From the NCBI GenBank assembly GCA_947561395.2, contig OX387194.1, positions 19,702,048 through 19,766,047 on the forward strand: a DNA stretch of 64,000 nt. The letters run 5' to 3'. The translations under genes were made by a program, and so were the position numbers. The notes under the pieces are model-generated. The model did no database searches. It was not told the DNA's origin and saw nothing but the letters and a program-made list of their open reading frames with translations. This stretch comes from Buxus sempervirens (lineage: Eukaryota; Streptophyta; Magnoliopsida; Buxales; Buxaceae). This document shows, in pieces, positions 23,487 through 33,900 of this stretch; the stretch's first letter is position 1; each line of letters begins with the position of its first letter.

Positions 23487-24843
23487 ATTTTACTCTCTTC
23501 TTAAGGCCGCGAACGCGAACTTTTCCTTCTCTGCTCGCACTTCTGCCCTAGTTTCTCTGCGCCCGTATTCTCTTCTCCGGACGTCTTTCTTCTTCTTCAA
23601 CAATCCTCCGACGACCACTGTTCTCCGGCCATTCTCTCTTCTCCGGCAGCTCAAATTTCCGGCGACTGTTCCCATTTCCTCTGGTGATTTCCAAGTTCTC
23701 CGGCGACCACTGTATTCTTCAGCAACCATCGACCGTATCTCTAGTGACTTGCTCAAATTCGTTGGATCCCTTTTTTTCCAAGAGCTTGGTGGAGCAAAGG
23801 TTCGGCTACTGCTTACTTGCATTTTTTTTTTTCGATCATTCCTGGTAAGTGGCCGAAACTCATTCCTATTGCCAACAGTATATCGCAAGCGACCATATGA
23901 TTGAACTTGCTTGACTCATGCATGAATTTTGCTTTTGCTCGAAAAAAATAATCTCTAATGCACATGTTACATATATTCCAAGATCATTCATTTGTTCCCA
24001 AATTTCTGAATTCTTCATAGCTTGACATTTGATTTGTATTCTGATAACTTCCACTTCATGTTTGATCCATGATTGCATCTTTCAGCCTTTGAGATGATAA
24101 ATGCTTAGTCTGTGATGTTTGCTAAATTATTGACTTTGGTTTATCACTTGTATGCTTGCATCAGATTTGTGATTCCTCTTTACCACTGTTAAATTGAGCT
24201 CTTTTATGACTTATGTTGCTCCAATTTTTCTGCCAATGCTCCATTGGAAGTTAGACCTTTGAATCCTCAAATTTTCACTGCCTTGTTGACCTGGAGCAAT
24301 CATATTTTTATTGGTGCTGTATTTGGCATGCTAGCAGACTTTTGTATGTTCAAGTTCCACTTATAGGTTATTGCTTGAAACTTTGCCTTGACCATGAACT
24401 GCTAGATAATTGCCCATTCATGCTTTTTAGAAAATTGGTCTTGCTTTCATCTAATTCGATCCTTCCTCCAATTGATAACCATGATAGATTTCTGAATCTA
24501 TAACTGAATAAGCCTAAACTTAAAGAGTATTGATATTATCACGATCTCAACTTAAATAGGCTTGAAATTTTAGCCTGAAACCAAACAAAAAAGAGATGAT
24601 TAAAATCAACCTTTAGCACATTCATATAAGAAGCCTACACTTCATATATATAAATTTTATATATTTTCTTGATTAAAGCAAAGACTAAATAAATATCACA
24701 ATAAGCCTTATTCAAACAGAAAATTAAAATCTTTTTCTTCCGTCCTCCATTTTCTTTCCTGCAAATCAATTAATCTTGGTTAAAATTAAGCAATAAAAAT
24801 TTGCACAAGAAATAATTAACCAACTCCCTGCTTTGAACCATAG
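23487..24843 (+). other. 5' UTR exon and first intron of the T4 PMD gene
   Basis: A CT-rich exon of about 350 bp containing several CCGGCGAC-like stretches ends at a good donor, CTG/GTAAGT (about 23845). The acceptor CATAG abuts the start codon at 24844, giving a 1-kb 5' UTR intron. The old T3 copy keeps the same arrangement, with a CTG/GTTAGT donor at 44840. Long 5' UTR introns of this kind are typical of expressed plant genes. Confidence 0.6.
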
Positions 24844-27696
24844 ATGGCCCGTCTTCGATCAGCTTCTAGGGATCCAGCAGATGAGCCTTCCTCTTCTAGG
24901 GTTAGGCGAGATCCTGCTGATGTGGCCACTTCTTCGAGGGCTGAGAGGGATTCTGATTCTGATATCCCAGATTTCCCTTCTGGGGATTCGCGTGAGGCGA
25001 CCCCAGAGGTATACTCTAACCTTTTTGCAATTTCCTATCCTTTCCCAAAATACATCTTCCTGATTCTTCAATTATTTTCTTTTAGCCGGCTGTTGAGGCT
25101 TCTGGCAGAGATAGGAGCCGTAGCAGACGCAGAGCTGGAGGCAGAGATGGAGGCCATGATGAGGGCCATAGGGGAGGCCGCAGAGGGGGCCGTGGCAGAG
25201 ATGAGGTCAGGACCAGGGTTGAGATCCCTGAGGAGGTGGCTGCCCAGATTAGGGACACCGATCTTCTGCATGGTTTGAGGACTCATCCCTCGGCGTGCGT
25301 TAGGGCGGATATCCCTTTGGAGTATCCGATGTCCCACTATAGAGGGAGCTGGGCCAGCTTTACTAAATTTTTGAGAGCTTGCAGTTCGGCCTATCGTCGG
25401 GAGCTAGGATTGTACGGTTTCGGCATGTTTATCACTATCCCGGACGTACGCTTAGATCGAGCCCTCATTGCAGCATTATTGGAGAGGTTTTTCCCAGAGA
25501 CCTTGAGCTTCCACTTTCCAGATATTGAGATTGGGATCCGGCCTTTTGATTTCACGCTCATCACCGGGATTAGGATGATCGGTGATGTTATTACTGAGAT
25601 GGCGATGCCAGAGGCTGAGGAGATCGCTGGTTATCTTGGATACATTGTGCTGCCTCCTGAGGCATGGGATCGGGGGAGAGCTAGATTGTCTCTGACATGG
25701 TTGACAGAGACTTTCAGGAGGAGGCAGTTTGGCCAGCTTGCTGCCGGTGACCATGTTTTCCCATTTGCCTTCCGATTCCTCTTTCTATATATGATGGGAT
25801 CCTGCTTCTTCCCAGAGGACACGACTTCAGTTAGTCCTTACTTCTTGAGTCTTCTGGGAGATCTGCAGCGGGCGAGGAGGTATGCCTGGGGCCCGCTCAT
25901 ATTTGGTACTATTCTGGCTGGCCTGCGCCGATCAGTGAGCGGCCTCTCTACATCCAGAGGGGCTGGAGTTGGGTGTAGGTTCTTCTGGCCCTTCTTGCAG
26001 GTGAACCTTATTCCTCTTCTTTTTCTTTATCTCTTTCTTTTTATCACTTATTTTATATTCTTCTGACTATTTTCTTCTTTCTTGCAGTTTTTTGCTAGGG
26101 TTTATATACCCTATTTCCGCCCTACCTCTACGATGCCTGAGGAGACGTATCCCATGGCACTTAGATGGTGTCATGTAGAGCATGACTCTGAAAAGAGTCG
26201 TCCCAGGTCCGCCCGAGCCCACTTAGACAGGTTATACCGGTCTGAGGTAATCTTCTTTAATTTCTCTACTTTCTTCTTTTCTTTTCTTCCTGGATCGCAT
26301 ATCTGATGTCTTGTTCTGTTTTTCAGCTATTTGTCCCCAGGATGGAGGACATTCATGAGGTGCTAGCCCTGCAGGCAGCCAGAGATGATGCATTTGTCCC
26401 TGACCAGAGACGACAGAGATACCAGTTCTTTATTGGTCAGTTGGGCAGCATCTGGTATTGTGGCGAGCGCTTCTTCTTTCAGCATGTGGGAGAGCCACGG
26501 ATTCCTGCCATCCCGCCAGATACTACTCCTCTCTATCCTCCTATGCCTGTTGATCCTGCCCAGTTCTTAGATTGGACTGAGGCAGAGACATTATTGGAGG
26601 AGGGTGACTATGATGCATGGTTCAGGCGATCTTCTGTTGGGTGCCTCATGTCACCCATGCCTGTCCGTGGCGGAGTCACGGAGATAGGAGGGGTAGTGAT
26701 TAGGGCCTACGACACCACGGTATGCTTTCTTCTTTTGTGATCTTCTATTTCTATTTCATCTGCTTTTAGCATTTTTCTGACTTCTTTCTTCTCTATTTCA
26801 GGAGGCTCAGTTGGCAGAGATCAGGTCTCGCTATGCTGATCTAGAGCGCCAGCGTGATGCAGCGATCGCGGAGCGGGACGCCCTCTATATCACTATTTCC
26901 GATCTCCGGGGGCAGCTAGCCAGAGCCCAGGGCCAGGAGGGTCCATCTGATGCACAGGACCAGGCGGGTCCGTCTGATACTCAGGTTAATTTCTTCTTTT
27001 ATTTCCATTCCTGCTTTTGTATTTGTTTGTCTTGTTCTGACTGAATTTTTCTCTTAGTTTCAGGAGTACATGGCTGGTCCCTCTTCACTTGCTTCACCCG
27101 TGCCTATGCATTTCCGGGATGAGGTGTTTTCTGTGGCACGGGTGGAGTTCGTGACATCTCCTAGTCCAGTGGAGGTTCCTGTAGCAGAGCCTGAGGTCGA
27201 GGCTGATATCGTACCTGCTGCTACTGATGTGCCAGAGTCTACCCCAGTAGCTGAGACGGCTCCTGCTGCATCTACTGATGTTGATATGGATTCGGCTATG
27301 GACGCCGCTGTGGTAGAGCCTACCGTGGAGACTGCGGTGATGGCGGAGGCTACAGCTGATCCTGTAGAGCCTGGGGTTGATGCTGATGTACCTGAGACCT
27401 CTGCCCCTGCTAGTCCTACTATGGAGGATATCGAGGAGACGCATGCTGCTGTGGATACGTCCGAGGAGTCTTCCCGTACTGATTCTGATGTAGATACTTC
27501 AGGGTATGTCCCTCCTGATCATCCCACTGCTGGCCTTGTACCTTTATATATGTGGCATGATGTTCAATCTGTTTTGAGCAGGATGCCGCGTAGCACAGCC
27601 CGCAATGTGGTGCGGCATGTCTTTGAGCGCAGGCGATCTTCAGGCAGAGGACGAAGCCGTGGCCGTAGGAGCGGACCTGCATGGCCATTAGATTAG
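24844..27696 (+). CDS. Plant mobile domain (PMD/MAIN-like) protein gene, antisense in T4
   Basis: The ATG directly follows an acceptor. Coding exons read by eye are 24844-25008, 25086-26000, 26088-26246, 26327-26719, 26802-26984 and 27064-27696. Every exon is a multiple of three with GT-AG introns, giving about 815 aa. Order: a Ser/Asp-rich N-terminus; an Arg/Gly/Ser-rich stretch (about residues 58-95); a PMD core (about 110-540), recognisable from LLHGLRTHP, SFHFPDIEIGIRPFDFTLITG and WGPLIFGTIL; a coiled coil (about 545-590, DLERQRDAAIAERDA); an acidic Ala/Val/Glu-rich region; and a basic tail (RRRSSGRGRSRGRRSG) that could be a nuclear signal. Host PMD proteins MAIN and MAIL1 are nuclear and affect gene and TE expression, and PMD genes are known to occur inside plant TEs. 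A role in helping the element is an inference. The gene is antisense to gag-pol. Confidence 0.85.
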
Positions 27697-27910
27697 GATT
27701 CTTCCATGTACCTTTGTATTTTTTGGCAAAAGTGATGTAAACATTCATGTATATAAAAGAAGTTTGATTTATTTCCATTTGTGTTCTTTCTTCTTTATTT
27801 ATAGTATTTATTACCTCATGAATGTTAAACAGGGACATGTGAAGCTTAGGGAAACAAAGGAAATTAAAAGTTCCCATTTTTTTGCATTTTTTCGAAGGAA
27901 CAGTATTTAT
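27697..27910 (+). other. 3' end of the PMD gene and spacer
   Basis: AT-rich 3' UTR-like sequence after the PMD stop, with GTATTTTTTGG- and TGTAAACATT-like stretches. No gene is seen. The T3 copy conserves this stretch at about 12830-13030. Confidence 0.55.
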
Positions 27911-28060
27911 ACTACGAGCAAGCCGTGCCCGTAAAATTACTACGGGCGTACCTTGCCCGTGAATTTTCTACGGTCAGGCGTGTCCGTAATGTCTATACGG
28001 GCGAGCCTTGCCCGTAATATAATTACGGAATTTACTGCCTTGCGATTTTTTCTATATAAA
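27911..28060 (+). promoter_or_regulatory. Promoter of the DUF7745-like gene: palindrome cluster plus TATA box
   Basis: Four to five GCCCGTA / TACGGGC units (27911-28028) are followed 25 bp later by TATATAAA at 28053-28060. The start codon is at 28152, so a transcript start near 28085 gives a short leader. This is the clearest case of a cluster abutting a core promoter. Confidence 0.8.
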
Positions 28061-28151
28061 CTCCTAGGGAACGTCATTGTGACACTTTTATTGATTGGAA
28101 AACTCCCTGAGCACGTCTTTTCTCGCTTTCCTTGGCTTCTTTGGCGCTTCC

Positions 28152-29948
28152 ATGGCTTCCCCTACGCCGCTTTCTCCTGCCGTTGAATCTCCTCCTGCAA
28201 GACAACCTGTTAGATCAAAACCTCCTAATCTTACCAGGTACAATATTGTGGATTCCTTTTATGATAGATGGGTTAACTCCATGACCCTTGATGAGGAGAT
28301 TCGTTGGGGTTCCATCCACTTAGGGCACATCCTACACCTCCCTAAAATTCCCTTTAAGTGGGAAATCATTGAAGCTTTGATAGGCCATTGGGTACCTGAG
28401 CTGAATCTCTTCCGTTTTGATGATAAAGAGATGACTCCTACCATAGAAGAGATTGAAACCATCCTTGGCCTTAGATTTTCTGAAAAAGTTGTGAACCCAC
28501 CCCTAAAGCTTAGTTATAAAAAGGAGGCTTCCACTTTCTTGGGTATAGGGAAGAAGGACTTAGGAAATTCTGATGCACTATTGACCTTGTCCAAGACCTT
28601 TTTGACTGAAAAACTTCTGAGGAGTAATGACAAGGACTCTAGGTTTAATGCATTGACCCTAATAGTGGTCAATCAGCTGTTTTTTCCACGGGGTGATGAC
28701 CAGGTTGACTTGGCTCTCATCTCAGTTATCTGTCAGGTTAGGGAACGCGAGAGGTTGGCCCCTATGATCCTAGCAGAGATATATCAGGCTCTTACTGATT
28801 GTTATTTCAGGAAGAAGAAACGCTTCCTTGCCTGCGCCCCTATCCTACAGGTAAAATATGCATGTATTTTTTTTCTATTTTTTTTTCTATTCTTCCTTTC
28901 CTTTCTTTCTTCTCTTTTTTTTTTTTTCTTTTCTTCTTCTTCTCTTTTTTCTTTCTTCTTTTCTTTTTTTTTTTCCTTTTCTTTTTTTTTTTTCTTCTTT
29001 TTTTTTTTTTTTTTTCTTTTTGGAAATAAATTGAAATACTCCCTTTTCTTGCAGCTTTGGTTGCTTGACCATCTTAGCCAGGTTGAAGAAATAACTCGCC
29101 GCTTCTTTCCAAGATTGAAAGTTCCTGTTCTGATGAGCAATAGGGGATGTCCTAACATCCAAGGTGGTAAGCAAGGCTGGTTCACTTTCTTGGGTACTCT
29201 CCAGGATGATCAAGTGAGATGGCCTGGCACTTATCAGCCCACTCCAGAGACAGTGATCAGCTTTAGAGATAAAAACTTTCTGGTCCTAGCAGGCTTGAAA
29301 TCTGCTGTTCTCTATCTTCCTTTGAGGGTTCTTCGGCAATTTGGAGCGACCCAGGGAATCATGATTCCCACAGGTTATGAGAGCTTTATAGGGCCACTTA
29401 CTTCAGCCACCATGGGGCTAAATGCTCAATTAATGAAAGAGTGGTCCTATGTTTGCTTTCTGCGGGGTCCAGTCTTTTCTGAGTCCCATGTGAAGGACTA
29501 TCACTTCTGGATCAAGGAACAGGTGCAGAGTCATGCCCCAGTACCAGAGGATCCTCCTGCAGTTCTTCCTCCTACTTATGAGGACATTCTGGAGTCAGAA
29601 AGGGCAACTCATAAGCGGCTTCAACAAATATGGGTACGGGAGGCTCAAGAACTTAGGATAAAAGTCCTTGTTCTGGAGAGGCAGCTTGAAGAGCAGAAGT
29701 CTGGCCGCATTGCCATGGAGAAGAAACTTGAAGAACAAAGGCAGGCTCGTCGCTTTGAAGTCCGTGTGATGCAGAAGAAGTATCAGGATTCCTTGGCTGA
29801 CCTTAGGGCGTTGAAGATCAAGCTTTCTTTTTCAGATGAGGTCATCTCCTTTTTGAGTGATCCTGATGCAGAGGGTGCTTCTGGAATCATTGCAACTCAG
29901 GCAGCTAAGATTAGGGAGCTTGAGGAGCAGTTAGGGAGTAGGGATTAG
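28152..29948 (+). CDS. DUF7745-like coiled-coil protein gene, antisense in T4
   Basis: The ATG at 28152 is the first after the inferred transcript start; an open frame extends further upstream only from a non-ATG codon. Exon 1 is 28152-28850, the intron 28851-29054 (GTAAAA...TTGCAG, very T-rich), exon 2 29055-29948, for about 530 aa. The N-terminus is Pro/Ser-rich. Residues of about 40-330 resemble the plant DUF7745 family, judged from the RWGSIHLGHIL and MTPTIEEIETILGLRF segments. About 440-530 is a charged heptad-like coiled coil rich in LEEQ and MEKKLEEQR. DUF7745 has no known biochemical role that I can cite; the family assignment is from recognition, not a search. No transmembrane segments are apparent outside the intron-derived Phe run. 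The gene is convergent with pol. Confidence 0.7.
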   Translation: MASPTPLSPAVESPPARQPVRSKPPNLTRYNIVDSFYDRWVNSMTLDEEIRWGSIHLGHILHLPKIPFKWEIIEALIGHWVPELNLFRFDDKEMTPTIEEIETILGLRFSEKVVNPPLKLSYKKEASTFLGIGKKDLGNSDALLTLSKTFLTEKLLRSNDKDSRFNALTLIVVNQLFFPRGDDQVDLALISVICQVRERERLAPMILAEIYQALTDCYFRKKKRFLACAPILQVKYACIFFLFFFLFFLSFLSSLFFFFFSSSSLFSFFFSFFFSFSFFFFFFFFFFFLFGNKLKYSLFLQLWLLDHLSQVEEITRRFFPRLKVPVLMSNRGCPNIQGGKQGWFTFLGTLQDDQVRWPGTYQPTPETVISFRDKNFLVLAGLKSAVLYLPLRVLRQFGATQGIMIPTGYESFIGPLTSATMGLNAQLMKEWSYVCFLRGPVFSESHVKDYHFWIKEQVQSHAPVPEDPPAVLPPTYEDILESERATHKRLQQIWVREAQELRIKVLVLERQLEEQKSGRIAMEKKLEEQRQARRFEVRVMQKKYQDSLADLRALKIKLSFSDEVISFLSDPDAEGASGIIATQAAKIRELEEQLGSRD

Positions 29949-30933
29949 ATTCTTTCATCATTTTTTTTTTTTCATTTTTTTTCCATACTTTTTTACAAAA
30001 GCAAACTCCATTAGTGGAAAGATATTAGATTTAATTCAAAAATAGGTTTTATATTATTGGCCTCAGAATTCTCAGATGCTTATAAAAACAGAAGTTTTAT
30101 GAAAAAGTATTTGATTTCTCATCATTGGCCAAAGTATAGTTTTTTTTTTTTTTTTTTAAAAGCTGATCCAAAACACTTAATCACATATAATTAAAGGAAT
30201 TAAAATCAGGTTGAATAATGAAAAGGGTAGTCCAAGCAATAGGGAGAGACCAAATTTGTCTACCCTGTGACCTTTAGAATCATCCCCTAATGATTTTTCC
30301 TTCCTGATTGGTCTTGCTAATCTGCTCAGTTTCCAGTGCTCATGCTGATTTGAAACTTAGACCCCATGATCAACTCATCCCTTGATTCTTTTCTTTTTTT
30401 TTTTTTTTTCTTTTTTTCTTTTTTTTTTTCTTTTTTTCTTTTTGCCCTTCTTGCCCCTAGTGCCAATTACGGTTTTCACTAGGGTTGGCCTCTGCATTCC
30501 ATCATCACCAATCTTACTCTGAAAGTTGAATGAATATACTAAAATCACCGAGGTCTTAATAATAGGACGAAACAAAGGCTAGGTTCGGTTTATGAAAGAA
30601 AAGGTATTAAAGGCTCAAAATTTTCTAAGTGTGAAAATGGGTCAACTGGACTTACAGTCAAGGTGAATTCAATCCCATTCCTCTTCTTTTGTATTTGGCA
30701 TTTATTTGCCCCTATTTTTTCCTCTTTTTTTTTTTTTCAAATTTTTTTCTTTTTTTTTTTCTTTTTGCCCCTATTGGCCTTGCCCTTATTGGCTTTGCCC
30801 CAGTATAAGGCTGTAAGTCCAGTTTGGGTTTAACAAAAAAAAAATACGAACAGGCTCAAATTGGTTTGACTAGGGATTCAAATTTTGGGATATAAAGAAC
30901 AATGGCCTCAGATCATTTCCTAGTAATATTCAT
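29949..30933. other. Spacer between convergent DUF7745-like gene and pol
   Basis: Homopolymer-rich DNA, mainly T and CTTT runs, with no supported gene. It holds the 3' ends of two convergent transcription units. Parts of it (29990-30330) match the deleted T2 interior. Confidence 0.6.
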
Positions 30934-33900
30934 TCATGGAAAATATCTCTTTACTGCATCAGAGTTAATTGGCTCAGGAAAATCCTTTCCATCCATTTCT
31001 GTTAAGATGAGAGCACCCCCTGATAGAACTTTCTTGACCACATAAGGTCCTTCCCAATTTGGTTTAAACTTTCCACGAGGATCTTCCAAAAAGGGTAAAA
31101 TCTTCTTTAATACCAAATTTCCTTCTTGGAAAGTTCTGGGCTTCACCTTTTTATTGTAAGCCCTAGCCATCCTCTTCCGATATATTTGGCCATGACTAAG
31201 TGCCTTCAAACGCTTTTCTTCAATTAAATTGAGTTGATCATGTCTAGACTGTATCCATTCAGCTTCTTCTAATTCTGCTTCCATTAGCACTCTTAGTGAA
31301 GGTATTTCCACTTCCACTGGTAAAACTGCTTCCATTCCATAGACTAAGGAGTATGGGGTCGCTCCTGTAGAAGTCCGAATTGAGGTTCTGTAAGCATGTA
31401 GAGCAAGTGGCAGCATTTCATGCCAATCTTTAAAACTCACTACCATCTTTTGAATAATCTTCTTTATATTCTTATTGGCTGCTTCCACTGCCCCATTCAT
31501 CTTTGGTCTGTAAGGCGCTGACTTGTGGTGGGTAATCTGAAATTGTTCACACATCTTCCTCATGTCTTTGTTCTTAAGGTTTGAAGCATTGTCTGTTACT
31601 ATGGCACTTGGCAAACCATAGCGGCAAATGATGTTATGCTTCAAAAACTTAAGAACATGGCTACTTGTAATGTTTGCATAAGAAGCCGCTTCTACCCACT
31701 TGGTAAAGTAATCAATTGCTACGAGTATAAATCTATGTCCATTTGATGCCTTTGGAGAGATCATTCCAATGACATCTATACCCCACATAGAAAAAGGCCA
31801 CGGAGATGTCATACTGTGTAATTCACTTGGGGGTGCATGCTTGTTATCCGCGTACACTTGGCATAAATGACACCTTTTAACGTGCATATAGCAATCATGC
31901 TCCATAGTCGACCAGTAATATCCCAATCGCAGAATCTTCTTGGCAAGCATATGCCCATTCATATGGGGTCCACACACTCCTCCATGTACGGTTTCAACTA
32001 TCCTTTCTGACTCAGTTTTTGCAACACATCTAAGTAGTATATCATTGTGTGATCTTTTGTACAACTGCCCACCACTTAGTAAGAACTGTCCTGCCAGCCT
32101 CTGTATTGTTCTTTTCTCTGTAGAGGTGACATTTTCTGGTAAGCTCCGATCATTTAGGAAGTTCTTAATGTTTTGAAACCATGGTACTTCTTCTTCTGGG
32201 GTTTCTTCTAAAACAAGGCAGTAAGCTGGTTCGTCTCTGACTTCAATTTCCAATGGTCTAATATCAACCCCTTCTGGCATATTGACCATTGAAGCCAATG
32301 TTGCTAGAGCATCTGCAAACTGGTTTTTGGCCCTTGGCATATAATTGAAGGAAATTCGAGTAAATTTATTGCTTATTTCTTCCAAATACTGGTGATAGGG
32401 GATCAATTTGTGATCCTTGGTTTTCCATTCACCAGTTGTTTGGAAGATGATAAGACTCGAATCTCCATATACGTCAAGTTCCTCTACTTCATGATCTAAG
32501 GCTGCTTGTAACCCAATTATGCATGCTTCATACTCTGCTATATTGTTCGTGCATTGGAACCTTAACTTCACTGCGATTGGGATATGTGCCCCATCTGGCT
32601 TGATCAGAACAGCCCCTATTCCATTTCCATTCATATTGGCGGCCCCATCAAAAAACATCTGCCATGAGCTCTCACCTTCTTCCTCTTCAGCAAACAGGAT
32701 TGCCTCATCAGGGAAGTTGGTCTTTAAGGGTTGGTATTCTGGTAAAGGGTGTGCGGCTAAGTGATCTGCAATAGCTTGACCCTTAATGGCCTTCTGTGTG
32801 ATATAGGTGAGGTCAAATTCAGAGAGTAACAACTGCCACTTTGCTGTTCTGCCAGTTAAAGCTGGTTTCTCAAATAGATACTTCAAAGGGTCCATGCGGG
32901 ATATCAATAAGGTGGAATGACTAAGGAAATAGTGCCTTAGTCTCTGAGTTGCCCATACTAAAGCACAACAAGTCTTTTCCAAAGGTGAATACTTTGCTTC
33001 ATATTCTGTAAATTTCTTACTCAGGTAGTAAATCGCCCTCTCCTTTCTGCCTGTATCGTCATGCTGTCCTAAGACACACCCCATTGATGTCTCCAAAACA
33101 GACAAGTATAGGATTAGTGGCCTTCCTGGAGTTGGTGGTACTAGCACAGGTGGGTTTAATAAGTATTCCTTTATTGTGTCAAAGGCTTCTTGGCACTCAT
33201 CATTCCAGACTGTCGGGTTATTCTTTCTTAAAAGTTTGAAAATTGGTTCACAGATAGCGGTGAGCTGTGCTATGAACCGGCTTATGTACTGAATCCTTCC
33301 AAGAAAGCCCCGAACCTCCCTCTCGGTTCTAGGTGATGGCATTTCAATGATGGCTTTAGCTTTAGCTGGGTCAATCTCAATTCCTCTTCTGCTTACTATA
33401 AAACCCAATAATTTTCCTGATGTAGCCCCAAAGACACACTTAGCAGGGTTCAGCCTTAGACTGTATTTCCTAAGCCGATCAAATACCTTCTTCAAGTTGA
33501 TCAAGTGGTCTTCTTCTTCGCATGATTTGGCTATCATATCATCCACATAAACCTCCATCTCCTTATGGATCATATCATGGAATAAGGCTGTCATGGCCCT
33601 CTGGTAGGTTGCCCCAGCATTCTTAAGTCCAAATGGCATGACAGTGTAGTGGAAGGTACCCCAAGGGGTGATAAAGGCTGTCTTCTCTTGGTCTTCCTTA
33701 GCCATCTTAATCTGATTATACCCAGAAAACCCATCCATGAATGAGAATAGACTATGTACAGCGGTGTTATCCACCAGGATGTCTATGTGTGGAAGTGGAA
33801 AATCATCCTTTGGACTTGCCTTATTCAAATCTCTATAATCTACGCACATTCTGACTTTCCCATCCTTCTTTGGCACTGGCACTATATTTGCAAGCCATTC

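Noticed and set aside
28095..28151. Upstream start of the DUF7745-like frame
   Set aside because: The extension begins with TTG and lies at the inferred transcript start. The ATG at 28152 is the first and matches the T3 copy.
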